A stretch of 64,000 bases of DNA from Autumnicola musiva (GCF_031846585.1 NZ_JAVRHK010000003.1:310001-374000), one strand, 5' to 3'. Positions 32,947 to 43,247 are shown, counted from the first letter of the stretch. Made by a program: numbers and translations. The notes: generated from the sequence alone by a model not told the origin.

Positions 32947-34251
32947 GTGCGCACCACCAAATCCTACAAATTAGAGAACCCTATAAAGTTTAAAGAGCAG
33001 TTATTCCAATGGAGCCGGCAGGCATATGAAGTTGCCTGGCTGGATAGTAATAATCATTATTCTGAAGCGGGAAATTTCGATACCCTGCTCGCTATAAATG
33101 CTTTTACCGCCATAAAAACAGATACTTACCAGGCCTTTGATAAGTTTCGGGAATACCAGGAAACTACTAAGGACTGGATTTTTGGTTATCTTTCTTATGA
33201 TTTGAAAAATGATGTGGAGCAGCTAAGATCCAGGAATTTCGACGGATTATTTTTTCCGGAGCTGTACTTTTTTCAGCCTCAAAAAATTATTCAGTTGAAT
33301 GGAAATACTGCGAAATTTCATTATCTGCGAATGGTTGATGATGAAATGGATGCAGATTTTGAAGAGATTCTTTCTTTAGCGGAAAGAGGAGAGACTATAG
33401 AGAAAAGAGCGGAAGAAATTGAAATTAAACAGAGAATTTCGAAAGAAAGTTATTTGCAGAAGGTTGAAAATATGCTTTCCCATATTCAGCGTGGGGATAT
33501 TTATGAAGCCAATTTCTGCCAGGAATTCTATGCTGAAAACTGCAAAATTGAACCCGAAACTGTTTTTGCTGAATTGAACAGGATTTCCAGTCCGCCTTTT
33601 GCCACTTTCCTAAAACTGGAACAGCATTACCTTATGTGCGCTTCTCCTGAGCGATATTTGAAGAAAACCGGCAACAAAATTATTTCTCAACCGATTAAGG
33701 GAACGGCACGAAGGTCTCAAAATGCTGCTGAAGACCGGGAAATTGCAAAAATGCTGGAAATAGATCCTAAGGAGATTTCAGAAAATGTGATGATTGTTGA
33801 CCTTGTTCGGAATGATCTTTCAAAAATTGCCCAAAAGGGCAGTGTGAAAGTGGAAGAACTTTGCAAAGTGCACAGTTTTAAACAGGTGCATCAGCTAATT
33901 TCCTCAATTTCAGCAGAACTGGAAGCAGATATTCCCGCGGTTGAAGCGCTAAGGGCAACTTTTCCCATGGGAAGCATGACTGGCGCACCAAAAATTTCAG
34001 CAATGAAAATTATTGAAGAGCTGGAAGAAACTAAACGTGGGCTTTATAGTGGCGCGGTGGGCTATTTTACTCCTGAAGGTGATTTTGATTTTAATGTGGT
34101 GATAAGGAGCATTCTTTATAATAAAGAAAACCAATATTTGTCATTTTCTGTAGGTGGCGCCATCACGGCAAAATCTAATTCCGAAATGGAATATGAAGAA
34201 TGCCTGCTGAAGGCAAAAGCCATGCGGGAAGCTTTATCTGCTTCATCTTAA
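32947..34251 (+). CDS. pabB: Aminodeoxychorismate synthase component I (PabB-like)
   Basis: The 434-residue chorismate-binding enzyme aminates chorismate on the way to p-aminobenzoate and folate. The catalytic core shows LSHIQRGDIYEANFCQEF, SPERYLK, QPIKGTARRS, the metal and substrate EISENVMIVDLVRNDLS, TFPMGSMTGAPKISAM and YSGAVGYFTPEGDFDFNVVIRS. The start is a GTG immediately after the upstream stop codon. Family homologues include TrpE; the sequence context lacks trp genes, which favours PabB. The glutaminase PabA is not in this window. Confidence 0.92.
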   Translation: MRTTKSYKLENPIKFKEQLFQWSRQAYEVAWLDSNNHYSEAGNFDTLLAINAFTAIKTDTYQAFDKFREYQETTKDWIFGYLSYDLKNDVEQLRSRNFDGLFFPELYFFQPQKIIQLNGNTAKFHYLRMVDDEMDADFEEILSLAERGETIEKRAEEIEIKQRISKESYLQKVENMLSHIQRGDIYEANFCQEFYAENCKIEPETVFAELNRISSPPFATFLKLEQHYLMCASPERYLKKTGNKIISQPIKGTARRSQNAAEDREIAKMLEIDPKEISENVMIVDLVRNDLSKIAQKGSVKVEELCKVHSFKQVHQLISSISAELEADIPAVEALRATFPMGSMTGAPKISAMKIIEELEETKRGLYSGAVGYFTPEGDFDFNVVIRSILYNKENQYLSFSVGGAITAKSNSEMEYEECLLKAKAMREALSASS

Positions 34252-34286
34252 ACTTATCTTTTTTTAAATTTTTGTTAGCAGCTTTG

Positions 34287-34294
34287 TATCTTTG
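34287..34294 (+). promoter_or_regulatory. Promoter -7 element of tilS, compatible with a leaderless mRNA
   Basis: TATCTTTG matches TAnnTTTG exactly and ends only six bases before the ATG at 34301. Initiation at the usual distance would fall on or next to the start codon. A TTTG at 34271-34274 is too close (12 bases) to be a standard -33 element. Confidence 0.45.
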
Positions 34295-34300
34295 GGTATC

Positions 34301-35614
34301 ATGGAAAAAGCTTTTCGAAATTTGATAAAATCCCGCTTTCCCTATTTAGGCGGCAAAAAATTGCTGCTGGCGGTAAGCGGTGGTGTAGACAGCATAGCGC
34401 TGGCATACCTGTGCAAAAATGCAAAGCTGGATTTTTCCATAGCACATTGCAATTTCAATCTGCGCGGGGAAGAGAGCGATGCAGATGAGGATTTTGTGAT
34501 TGAGCTTGCCGATGAGCTGGAAGTGGAGATTTTTACTCAGAATTTCGATACCGAGGCTTTTGCTGAGGAAGCCAGAATTTCTATTCAAATGGCGGCAAGG
34601 GAACTCCGCTACAACTGGTTTGACGAACTAAGTCGAACGCTTGGGTTTGATTATGTGCTTTTAGCCCATCATGCCAATGATAATCTGGAAACTTTCCTGA
34701 TTAACATGGTTCGCGGGACCGGGCTGGAAGGTTTAAGCGGGATTCATGCGGAAAAGGAGACGCTCATCAGGCCGCTATTGGATTTTTCAAGAAAAGAAAT
34801 TGAAAATTATGCTGAGCAAAACCAGATAAAGTGGCGGGAAGACAGCAGTAATTCTTCTACAAAATACCTTCGGAATAAAATACGCCATGAAATTGTGCCC
34901 GCGCTGGAAGAGCTTAATCCCCAATTATTACAGGGGTTTAAACAAACGCAGTCTTATTTAAAGGAAAGCGAAGCCCTGGTTGAAGATTATATGAGCCTGA
35001 TTTACCCAAAAGCAATTCAGAAAAATCAATTTGGATATGAGCTGGACATCAATTTTCTAAAGAAAATTCCTAATACAAAAGCCGTTCTATATCAGCTTTT
35101 AAAAACCTTTGGCTTTACCGAATGGAATGATGTCTATAATTTACTCGAAGCACAACCCGGGAAAATGGTTTTTTCAGAAGAATACCGGCTTGTAAAAGAC
35201 AGGGGAAAATTATTGCTTACAGAAATTAATCATCCTGAAGATAAACTGTACCAGATTGCGGAAGGGGAGGAGATGGTAATGCTGCCCATGGGGAGAATTG
35301 CATTTGCTGAAGTGGATAAAATAGAGAAAGATCAGGAGTATTCAAGGATTTTTGTAGATGCCCGGAAACTGCAATTTCCGCTCACGGTAAGAAAATGGCA
35401 GGTTGGAGATTTCTTTTGTCCTTTTGGAATGAAAGGCAGGAAGAAAATCAGTGATTTCTTTAAAGACAAGAAAATGTCCCTTCCTGAAAAAGAAAATACC
35501 TGGCTGCTGTGTTCCGGCGAAAATATTGTTTGGGTGATTGGCCACAGGGCAGATGACCGCTACAAGGTTACTTCAGAAACAGCAAAAATCCTAAAAATAA
35601 GTTGTTCCTTTTAG
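34301..35614 (+). CDS. tilS: tRNA(Ile)-lysidine synthase TilS
   Basis: The 437-residue enzyme attaches lysine to C34 of the tRNA-Ile with CAU anticodon so that it reads AUA. The ATP pyrophosphatase loop AVSGGVDSIALAYL is at about 26-39, followed by DFSIAHCNFNLRGEESDADE, LLAHHANDNLETFLINMVRG and RPLLDFSRKEIENYA. The C-terminal tRNA-binding domain ends with VRKWQVGDFFCPFGMKG and KKISDFFKDKK. I start at ATG 34301; a TTG three codons earlier lies within the -7 box. Essential and normally single-copy. Confidence 0.96.
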   Translation: MEKAFRNLIKSRFPYLGGKKLLLAVSGGVDSIALAYLCKNAKLDFSIAHCNFNLRGEESDADEDFVIELADELEVEIFTQNFDTEAFAEEARISIQMAARELRYNWFDELSRTLGFDYVLLAHHANDNLETFLINMVRGTGLEGLSGIHAEKETLIRPLLDFSRKEIENYAEQNQIKWREDSSNSSTKYLRNKIRHEIVPALEELNPQLLQGFKQTQSYLKESEALVEDYMSLIYPKAIQKNQFGYELDINFLKKIPNTKAVLYQLLKTFGFTEWNDVYNLLEAQPGKMVFSEEYRLVKDRGKLLLTEINHPEDKLYQIAEGEEMVMLPMGRIAFAEVDKIEKDQEYSRIFVDARKLQFPLTVRKWQVGDFFCPFGMKGRKKISDFFKDKKMSLPEKENTWLLCSGENIVWVIGHRADDRYKVTSETAKILKISCSF

Positions 35615-35693
35615 GTTTTAAAAGCTAAAAAATGAAATTTCTTTAGCTTTAAGGCGGTAATTTCTATCTTTAGCAGCTTTAAAAAATCCCAAG

Positions 35694-37544
35694 ATGAAAT
35701 TATTCCGAATTATTCTAGTGCTTAACATTTTTATTTTTGTTGGGGCACAGTCTTTTGCACAACTTCAGGAAGATTATGAAGTTGCTGAACATTATAATAA
35801 AATGGAAGTGGATATCCCCATGAGGGATGGTACAAAGCTGCACACCACTATTTATTCTCCAAAAGATACTTCTGAAGAATATCCAATTATAATGCAAAGA
35901 ACACCTTATAGTTCCCGGCCATACGGGGATGGGCAGTTCAGGTCTAAAATTGGTCCAAATGAATACCTGATGCAACAGGGAAACATCATTGTTTATCAGG
36001 ATGTGCGTGGTAGATGGATGAGTGAAGGCCAGTATGACAATATGCGACCTTTTCTTCCGAATAAAAAAGGAGAAGAGTTTGACGAAGCCAGTGATACCTA
36101 TGATACTATTGAGTGGCTGGTAAATAATGTTAAAAACAACAATGGCAGGGTGGGTACATGGGGAATTTCTTATCCCGGGTTTTACGCTACTTATTCCCTG
36201 CTTAGTGAGCACCCGGCGCTAAAAGCGGTTTCCCCGCAGGCGAGCATAAGCGATTTCTTTTTTGACGATTTTCATCATAACGGCGCATACCTTCTAAGTT
36301 ATTGGAGGGCTACAGCACTTTTTGGTTATCAAAAAGATGGCCCTAAAGATGAAGCCTGGTACAATTTGCCCGGTTTGGGAACACAGGACCAGTACCAGTT
36401 TTTTCTTGATGCCGGCCCTTTAAGCAATCTTGATGAATATTATAAAGAAGATAATGAATTCTGGCAGCAATTAAAGAACCACCCAAATTATGATCAATTC
36501 TGGCAGGATCGCGGAATTGTTCAATATATGAAAGGAATAAAACCTGCAGTGATGATTGTAGGCGGACTTTTTGACGCTGAAGATTTATATGGCCCTTTTC
36601 ATATATATAAGAGCATTGAAAAGAACAGCGATAACTATAATAGTCTGGTATTTGGTCCCTGGAGCCATGGAGATTGGGCCAGAGCTGAAGAAAGGCAGAC
36701 CGTTGGAAATATCTATTTTGGAGATAATATTTCCCGAAATTTCCAGAAAGATTATGAAACGGTTTTCTTTAATCATTTCTTAAAAGGAGAAGCGGATGCG
36801 GAAACAGGACTTGCTGAAGCCCGTATTTACGATACAGGAGAAAGAATGTGGAATAATTATTCAGAATGGCCTCCCGAAAATACAGAAGAAAAGATGTTTT
36901 ACCTGGGTGATGATCAAAAATTGACCAATTTGCCTACAGATACAAAACAGGAATTTGTGAGCGATCCTAAAAAGCCTGTTTCCTACAATAATGAAATTAA
37001 GACTGTTTTTACTCCACGGGAATACATGACCGGGGATCAGCGCTTTGCGGCAAGACGGCCGGACGTGCTGGTTTTTGAAACTGAAGTATTGGAAGACCTT
37101 AAAATGGCTGGCCCTATAGAGGCTATGCTGGAGGTAGCCACTACAGGAACTGCGGCAGATTGGGTGGTTAAAGTAATAGATGTTTTTCCCCCAGATGCTG
37201 AAGATTACGAAGAAACCCCTGCTCATCTTAAAATGAGCAATTATCACATGATGGTTCGCAGTGAGGTGATGCGCGGAAGATTCAGAAATAGCTTTGAAAA
37301 TCCCGAGCCTTTTGAACCTAACCGAAAAACAGCAGTAAATATCGAATTGCAGGACGTAAACCATACTTTTAAAAAAGGGCATAAACTGCAAATACAGGTG
37401 CAGAGTACGTGGTTTCCTTTGATAGATCGTAATCCGCAAACGTATGTACCTAATATCTTTAAGGCTAAAGAAGAAGATTTTCAAAAGCAGACACATACAA
37501 TTTATGGCGATTCAGCTATAAAATTTTCTGTTTTAAATGAATAG
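35694..37544 (+). CDS. Secreted CocE/NonD family hydrolase (X-Pro dipeptidyl-peptidase S15 type)
   Basis: The 616-residue protein has a signal peptide (to about residue 22, AQSFAQ). The alpha/beta-hydrolase core reads VDIPMRDGTKLHTTIYSPKD, QDVRGRWMSEGQYDNM, and the nucleophile elbow GTWGISYPGFYATY (Ser about 154). The acid is probable in IVGGLFDAEDLYG and the histidine in FGPWSHGDW. A C-terminal jelly-roll domain (about 440-616, ending in IQVQSTWFPLIDRNPQT) is typical. Family members hydrolyse acyl esters such as cephalosporin esters or remove X-Pro dipeptides. It probably acts in the periplasm. Only four bases separate it from the next gene. Confidence 0.93.
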   Translation: MKLFRIILVLNIFIFVGAQSFAQLQEDYEVAEHYNKMEVDIPMRDGTKLHTTIYSPKDTSEEYPIIMQRTPYSSRPYGDGQFRSKIGPNEYLMQQGNIIVYQDVRGRWMSEGQYDNMRPFLPNKKGEEFDEASDTYDTIEWLVNNVKNNNGRVGTWGISYPGFYATYSLLSEHPALKAVSPQASISDFFFDDFHHNGAYLLSYWRATALFGYQKDGPKDEAWYNLPGLGTQDQYQFFLDAGPLSNLDEYYKEDNEFWQQLKNHPNYDQFWQDRGIVQYMKGIKPAVMIVGGLFDAEDLYGPFHIYKSIEKNSDNYNSLVFGPWSHGDWARAEERQTVGNIYFGDNISRNFQKDYETVFFNHFLKGEADAETGLAEARIYDTGERMWNNYSEWPPENTEEKMFYLGDDQKLTNLPTDTKQEFVSDPKKPVSYNNEIKTVFTPREYMTGDQRFAARRPDVLVFETEVLEDLKMAGPIEAMLEVATTGTAADWVVKVIDVFPPDAEDYEETPAHLKMSNYHMMVRSEVMRGRFRNSFENPEPFEPNRKTAVNIELQDVNHTFKKGHKLQIQVQSTWFPLIDRNPQTYVPNIFKAKEEDFQKQTHTIYGDSAIKFSVLNE

Positions 37545-37547
37545 CCT

Positions 37548-39359
37548 ATGAAATTGATTAAATTAATTCCGCTGCTGGTATTGCTGATTTTTTGCTCCTG
37601 TAAGGAGGAAAAAAAAGTGCTTTCTGCGGCAGACCTGGAAGAGAATTCTGAAAAGCTGAACAGTTACTTTGAAGAGCAGTTTCAGCAGGAGGTGGAGGAA
37701 TCTCCTATGTTACAAACCCGGTTAGGAATAAAAACCGACTACGGGAAATGGGATGATTTTTCTTCTGAAGAATATGTCCGGGATCTTGAGCAGGCTAAAG
37801 AACGATTAAAGTATCTGAAAGATGTTGATTCTGAATCCTTAAATAAAGCTACACAATTAAGCTATATGCTTTACAGGCAGCAGCAGGAAAACGCTATAGA
37901 AGACTTTGAGTACCGTTTCTATGATTATCCCATCAATCAAATGTTTGGATATCACTCCAGCTTACCTGCTTTTCTTATAAATATGCACAGTATAGACTCT
38001 GTTAGTGATGCTGAAGCCTATATTTCCCGGCTTCAGGGTTTTCCTAAAGCTTTTGAAGACATAGTTGAAAACCTGAAAATCAGAGAGCAGAATGGAGTGA
38101 TACCTCCAAGATTTGTTTTTGAAAAAGTTCTGGACGATTCCCGGAATATTATAAACGGAAAACCTTTTATGAAATCTGCTGAAGTAAGTACGCTGCTTAA
38201 TGATTTTAAAACCAAGATAGGTGCTTTAAACATTTCCGAAGAAAAACAGCAGCAGTTAACTGCAAGTGCAGAGAAAGTTTTGGTTGAAAATGTAAAGCCG
38301 GCCTACAAGAATTTAATAGCTTTTATGGAAGATCAGCAGCAAAGGGCAACCGGAGAAGCGGGAGTTTGGAAATTTCCAAAAGGAGATGCTTTTTACAACA
38401 ATCGCCTCCAGAGGATTACTACCACCAATTTAACCGCAGAGGAAATCCATAAATTCGGGCTGAATGAGGTAGCCAGAATTCACAGGGAGATGGAGGAAAT
38501 CATGAAAAATGTGAGATTTGATGGTTCACTTCAGGATTTCTTTGGATTCATGCGAACTAATGAGAAATTTTATTACGAGGATTCTGAAGTGGGACGGCAG
38601 AAATATCTGGCAGATGCTAAAGCTATAATTGACAGGATGCGAAAAAAGCTCCCGGATTTGTTCAATACTTTGCCGGAAGCAGATATTGTGGTTAAGGCAG
38701 TTGAGCCATTCAGGGAAAAAAGTGCCGGGAAAGCATTTTATCAGCAACCTGCTATAGATGGTTCAAGACCTGGTACCTTTTATGCAAATTTATATGATAT
38801 GAATGCAATGCCTACCTATCAGCTGGAGGCACTGGCTTATCACGAAGGGATTCCCGGGCACCATATGCAAATTGCCATTGCTCAGGAACTTGATGAAGTA
38901 CCCGATTTTAGAAAACACAGTTTCTACACTGCATACGTGGAAGGCTGGGGCTTGTATAGTGAACTACTTCCAAAGGAAATTGGTTTTTATAAAGACCCTT
39001 ATGCAGATTTTGGACGTTTGGCAATGGAACTTTGGAGAGCTTGTAGACTGGTGGTGGATACTGGAATACATGCTAAAAAATGGACACGTGAGGAAGGAAT
39101 TGCATACTATAAACAAAATACCCCCAATGCTGAAAGCGATGCCATTAAAATGGTGGAGCGGCACATTGTAATGCCGGGGCAGGCGACAGCATATAAAATA
39201 GGAATGAATAAAATTCTGGAATTAAGAGAAAAAGCAGCAGCAGAATTGGGAGAAAATTTTGATCTACGTGAATTTCATGATGTAGTTTTGTTGGACGGTG
39301 CCATTCCGCTGAACATCCTTGAAAAAAAGGTGGAAGAGTGGATTGAGCAAAAACAGTAA
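37548..39359 (+). CDS. DUF885 lipoprotein, putative metallopeptidase
   Basis: The 603-residue protein begins with a lipoprotein signal peptide ending FCSC (lipid Cys at residue 19). The DUF885 domain fills the rest; near residue 430 it has AYHEGIPGHHMQIAIAQEL, an HExxPGHH-type motif reminiscent of zinc peptidases, and SFYTAYVEGWGLYSELL, with the conserved E of the EGWA motif. Peptidase activity is generally suspected for the family on this basis. With the S15 hydrolase upstream, peptide or amide breakdown outside the cytoplasm is a plausible joint role. Confidence 0.92.
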   Translation: MKLIKLIPLLVLLIFCSCKEEKKVLSAADLEENSEKLNSYFEEQFQQEVEESPMLQTRLGIKTDYGKWDDFSSEEYVRDLEQAKERLKYLKDVDSESLNKATQLSYMLYRQQQENAIEDFEYRFYDYPINQMFGYHSSLPAFLINMHSIDSVSDAEAYISRLQGFPKAFEDIVENLKIREQNGVIPPRFVFEKVLDDSRNIINGKPFMKSAEVSTLLNDFKTKIGALNISEEKQQQLTASAEKVLVENVKPAYKNLIAFMEDQQQRATGEAGVWKFPKGDAFYNNRLQRITTTNLTAEEIHKFGLNEVARIHREMEEIMKNVRFDGSLQDFFGFMRTNEKFYYEDSEVGRQKYLADAKAIIDRMRKKLPDLFNTLPEADIVVKAVEPFREKSAGKAFYQQPAIDGSRPGTFYANLYDMNAMPTYQLEALAYHEGIPGHHMQIAIAQELDEVPDFRKHSFYTAYVEGWGLYSELLPKEIGFYKDPYADFGRLAMELWRACRLVVDTGIHAKKWTREEGIAYYKQNTPNAESDAIKMVERHIVMPGQATAYKIGMNKILELREKAAAELGENFDLREFHDVVLLDGAIPLNILEKKVEEWIEQKQ

Positions 39360-39370
39360 AAAAGAAAACT

Positions 39371-40369
39371 TTGGATAAAACAAGTGCAAAGGATCTTAAG
39401 TTGTTAACGCTTAAGAACAGTAGTAAAACAGAAGTGAAAATCCTCAATTTAGGGGCTTCGCTTTTCAGTATGAAGATGTTTGCCACCTCAGGAAAAAAAG
39501 TTAATATTCTCGTGTCTCCTAAATCAGCTGAAGAATACCTCACCGGTCGCTATAAAATTCATAATAAATGTTTTGGTGGTTCCATAGGACGTTATGCTGG
39601 AAGGATTTCAGGTGGGAAATTTAGTCTGGACGGGGAGGATTATTCACTTTATCAGACCGAGGGCGTACATCTGCATGGGGGCGATTGCGGTTTTCAGGAT
39701 AAATTATGGAAAGTGGAGGAAGAAACTGAAGGAAGTAATCCTTCGCTTACTTTATCTTATCTTAGTGAAGATGGGGAGGAAGGTTATCCCGGCAATCTAA
39801 AAATTTTTGTTACCTACACACTTTCTGAAGAAGATGAACTTAAAGTTGTTTATACTGCTGAAACCGATAAAAAAACCATAATTAACCTTACTAATCATGC
39901 CTATTTTAATTTGAACGGAGAGGGCAGTGTGAGTGATCATTTCCTTTGTATCAATGCCGATAAAATTCTTGAAGTTGATGAGAAACAACTGCCTACAGGG
40001 AATTTTATTAACCTGAGAAAAAAGTTTAAGAACTTTAGTGAAAATAAGCTTATAGGGAACCGGCCTCTGGATGATACATTCGTTCTTAATTCTGACGATA
40101 AAGAGGTTGCCGCCAGATTGTTTGCCCCGCTAACGGGAATAAAAATGGAAATGAAAACCAACCAAAGGGCTATTGTAGCTTATGCCCCTGAGGAATTACC
40201 TGAAGATCTTAATTATCAAACCAAGATTTCTCCTGAATATCCTTCGCTCTGTCTGGAAGCACAGAATTTTCCTGATGCTCCCAACCTTAGAAATTTTCCT
40301 TCGTCTATTTTGGAACCCGGCGAAACATACCGCAACGAAATTTCCTTTAAATTTTCAGTAAAGAGATAG
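39371..40369 (+). CDS. galM: Aldose 1-epimerase (galactose mutarotase, GalM type)
   Basis: The 332-residue enzyme equilibrates alpha and beta anomers of galactose or glucose. Seen are NLGASLFSMKM, GRYKIHNKCFGGSIGRYAGRISGGKF (NxxGRxAGRIxxG), HLHGGDCGFQDKLW with the substrate-binding histidine, NLTNHAYFNLNGEG with the catalytic His, and CLEAQNFPDAPN with the catalytic Glu near residue 296. The start is a TTG at 39371, 11 bases after the preceding stop; no ATG lies upstream of conserved sequence. No signal peptide. The symporter gene follows 74 bases later. Confidence 0.93.
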   Translation: MDKTSAKDLKLLTLKNSSKTEVKILNLGASLFSMKMFATSGKKVNILVSPKSAEEYLTGRYKIHNKCFGGSIGRYAGRISGGKFSLDGEDYSLYQTEGVHLHGGDCGFQDKLWKVEEETEGSNPSLTLSYLSEDGEEGYPGNLKIFVTYTLSEEDELKVVYTAETDKKTIINLTNHAYFNLNGEGSVSDHFLCINADKILEVDEKQLPTGNFINLRKKFKNFSENKLIGNRPLDDTFVLNSDDKEVAARLFAPLTGIKMEMKTNQRAIVAYAPEELPEDLNYQTKISPEYPSLCLEAQNFPDAPNLRNFPSSILEPGETYRNEISFKFSVKR

Positions 40370-40443
40370 ATAAAAAGTTTTTAAACGTAAAATTTACCTT
40401 TTTAAATTTTAAAAGTTATATTTAACAAAAATTTTACACGTAC

Positions 40444-42120
40444 ATGGAATTTGAATTACTCGATCAGATAGTTTTTGCTGCCTATGCATTAATGATTATT
40501 GGAATAGGTTTATGGGTTTCCCGGGGTAAGGGAGAGACTTCAGAAGATTATTTTCTTGCCAGTAAATCCCTGCCGTGGTGGGCTATTGGTGCATCTCTGA
40601 TTGCTGCCAATATTTCTGCGGAACAATTTATTGGTATGTCGGGTTCAGGTTTTGCTATTGGCCTGGCGATAGCCTCCTATGAGTGGATGGCGGCTATAAC
40701 TCTTTTGGTTGTGGGGAAATTCTTTCTGCCCATTTTTATTGAGAAAAAGCTTTATACCATTCCCGAATTCGTTGAGGTTCGTTACAGCAAAAACCTAAAA
40801 ACCATTCTGGCAGTTTTCTGGCTTTGTCTTTTTGTTTTTGTGAATCTTACTTCTGTTCTTTATTTAGGAGCTACTGCTCTGGATACCATAATTGGAACAG
40901 GAGACGGATCAATTTTTATAGAATCTATTATCGGCCTGGCATTGTTTGCTGCAGCATATTCCTTGTATGGCGGCCTTTCAGCCGTAGCGTGGACAGATGT
41001 GGTACAGGTAGTGCTTTTAATTATAGGTGGACTTATAACTACATTTATAGCCTTATCCCATGTTTCTGAAAGCGGGGGGATTATAGACGGTATGGTTACT
41101 GTTTATGAACAGGTTCCTGAAAAATTTTCTATGATCCTTGAAAAAGGGGAAATTTTGACTCCTAACGGAAAAGATGCCTGGTGGGATTTACCCGGCCTCG
41201 CAGTGCTTGTGGGAGGAATGTGGGTGGCCAACCTTTATTACTGGGGCTTTAACCAGTATATTATCCAGCGTACCTTAGCCGCGAAAAGTTTGCAGGAATC
41301 ACAAAAAGGTATAGTGTTAGCAGGATTTCTTAAATTGTTAATTCCATTAATCGTGGTAATTCCGGGAATTATTGCTTTCGTTATGAATACAGATGCAGGA
41401 GGTAATATCGCGCAGGGGGTGACAGATGCATCTTTCTTCAGTGGAACAGGTACAATTATAAACGATAATGCCTCTCCCTGGTTAATCAAGGAATTTGTAC
41501 CTGCAGGTTTAAAAGGACTGGTGGTAGCCGCGCTTGCCGCTGCGATTGTTTCTTCAGTAGCATCAATGCTTAATTCTACAGCCACGATCTTTACCATGGA
41601 TATCTACAAGCCGTTTTTTCAAAAAAATAAGTCTGAGAAAGGATTGGTAACCGTAGGAAGAATATCTGCTACATTAGCATTGATTATTGCCATTATCCTG
41701 GCGCCACAACTTAAAAGTCTTGGACAGGTATTTCAATACATTCAGGAGTATACCGGCGTTGTTAGTCCGGGTATCTTAGCTGTATTCATGCTTGGCTTGT
41801 TCTGGAAAAAAACAACTAATAAGGCGGCAATTTTAGGAGTTCTGGTTTCCATTCCTATTGCTCTTTATTTCAAAGTGGGGCCTAATGGTTGGATCGATTC
41901 ACCATTATTTATTAACTGGCCGTTTATGCACCAGATGATGGCTACCTGGATTCTTACCATGTTGATTATGGTTATTATAAGTTATGCTGAAGCAAAAGGA
42001 AGAAATCACGAAAAATCGATTGTTTTTTCGAAGGATTTATTTAAAACCGGACCGGTGTTTAATATTTGCAGTTTTGCGATATTACTAATAGTAGCAATGC
42101 TTTACGCCTTGTTCTGGTAA
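40444..42120 (+). CDS. Sodium:solute symporter (SSS/SLC5 family), probably sugar
   Basis: The 558-residue membrane protein has about 14 helices. SSS features include ASKSLPWWAIGASLIAANISAEQFIGMSGSGFA (the unwound first helix with sodium ligands), GLSAVAWTDVVQVVLLIIGG, YYWGFNQYIIQRTLAAKS and SSVASMLNSTATIFTMDIYKP, all close to the SGLT branch. Its place directly behind galM suggests import of galactose, glucose or a related hexose with sodium. Confidence 0.93.
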   Translation: MEFELLDQIVFAAYALMIIGIGLWVSRGKGETSEDYFLASKSLPWWAIGASLIAANISAEQFIGMSGSGFAIGLAIASYEWMAAITLLVVGKFFLPIFIEKKLYTIPEFVEVRYSKNLKTILAVFWLCLFVFVNLTSVLYLGATALDTIIGTGDGSIFIESIIGLALFAAAYSLYGGLSAVAWTDVVQVVLLIIGGLITTFIALSHVSESGGIIDGMVTVYEQVPEKFSMILEKGEILTPNGKDAWWDLPGLAVLVGGMWVANLYYWGFNQYIIQRTLAAKSLQESQKGIVLAGFLKLLIPLIVVIPGIIAFVMNTDAGGNIAQGVTDASFFSGTGTIINDNASPWLIKEFVPAGLKGLVVAALAAAIVSSVASMLNSTATIFTMDIYKPFFQKNKSEKGLVTVGRISATLALIIAIILAPQLKSLGQVFQYIQEYTGVVSPGILAVFMLGLFWKKTTNKAAILGVLVSIPIALYFKVGPNGWIDSPLFINWPFMHQMMATWILTMLIMVIISYAEAKGRNHEKSIVFSKDLFKTGPVFNICSFAILLIVAMLYALFW

Positions 42121-42314
42121 CAGTTTACCTTTAAAATTAATTTGGAGAAGATACTGTAGATTGGGTTGTGTGTGAAAATAGAAAATTGAGGAGCCCGATG
42201 CAATAATAATGTTACTACTATTTAGAAGAAACAAATTAGCAGTTTCTATGTAATGGCAATTATTGGAAATCATTTAGAATCATATCGGAAGAATAAATCT
42301 CTAAACATTTTATT

Positions 42315-43115
42315 ATGAATGCACATGAAATAGATTACCAGATTTTTGGAGAGGAAATGCAATATGTGGAACTTGAACTTGATCCTTCTGAAGCCGTTAT
42401 TGCTGAAGCCGGTAATTTTATGATGATGGATAATGGCATCAGGATGAATACTATTTTTGGTGATGGTTCAGCTAAAGATGAAGGTTTTCTTGGTAAGGTT
42501 CTGGGAGCAGGAAAGCGTCTACTTACTGGTGAAAGCCTTTTTATGACCATTTTCAGCAATGAAATTGAGGGGAAGAAGAAAATAAGTTTTGCTTCACCTT
42601 ATCCCGGTAAAATTCTGCCGATAGATCTCACCCGTTTTAACGGAAAATTCATTTGCCAGAAAGATGCTTTCTTATGTGCGGCTAAAGGAGTTTCTATCGG
42701 AATCGAATTCAGCAAAAAACTGGGTCGTGGATTATTTGGGGGAGAAGGTTTCATTATGCAGAAGGTTGAAGGAGATGGAATGGCCTTTGTTCATGCCGGC
42801 GGTACCATGGCAACAAAAGAATTACAGCCAGGTGAGAAATTAAAAGTGGATACGGGTTGCATAATCGGTTTTACACAGGATGTTGATTATGATATAGAAT
42901 TTGTAGGTGGAATCAAAAACACCATTTTTGGGGGAGAAGGATTGTTCTTTGCAACTTTAACCGGCCCGGGTACGGTTTATATACAGTCGTTACCATTTAG
43001 CAGGCTGGCAAGCAGGATTCATCAGGCAGCCCCACAGGGAGGAGGTAAAGATAAAGGAGAAGGGAGTATTTTAGGAGGATTGGGAGATATGATGAGTGGT
43101 GATAATCGTTTCTGA
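42315..43115 (+). CDS. AIM24/TIGR00266 family protein
   Basis: The 266-residue beta-rich protein has the family features VELELDPSEAVIAEAGNFMMMD at the start, GGEGFIMQKVEGDGMAFVHAGG, DTGCIIGFTQDVDYDIEFVGGIKNTIFGGEGLFFATLTGPGTVYIQSLPFSRLA and a Gly-rich tail GGGKDKGEGS. No signal peptide or membrane helix is present. The yeast namesake is a mitochondrial protein; the bacterial role is unknown. It is probably a single-gene unit; the 194 bases upstream hold no other recognisable element. Confidence 0.92.
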   Translation: MNAHEIDYQIFGEEMQYVELELDPSEAVIAEAGNFMMMDNGIRMNTIFGDGSAKDEGFLGKVLGAGKRLLTGESLFMTIFSNEIEGKKKISFASPYPGKILPIDLTRFNGKFICQKDAFLCAAKGVSIGIEFSKKLGRGLFGGEGFIMQKVEGDGMAFVHAGGTMATKELQPGEKLKVDTGCIIGFTQDVDYDIEFVGGIKNTIFGGEGLFFATLTGPGTVYIQSLPFSRLASRIHQAAPQGGGKDKGEGSILGGLGDMMSGDNRF

Positions 43116-43247
43116 TTTGTTAAAAAACTACTGAAATAGAAGAAGAACAATTTTATTTTTATATATTTATTGCAAATCTTCTAGTTTATTGAGCAAAAAC
43201 TACTCACTTTTTAATCAACCTAATTCTAACTAAACCAATATCAAATT

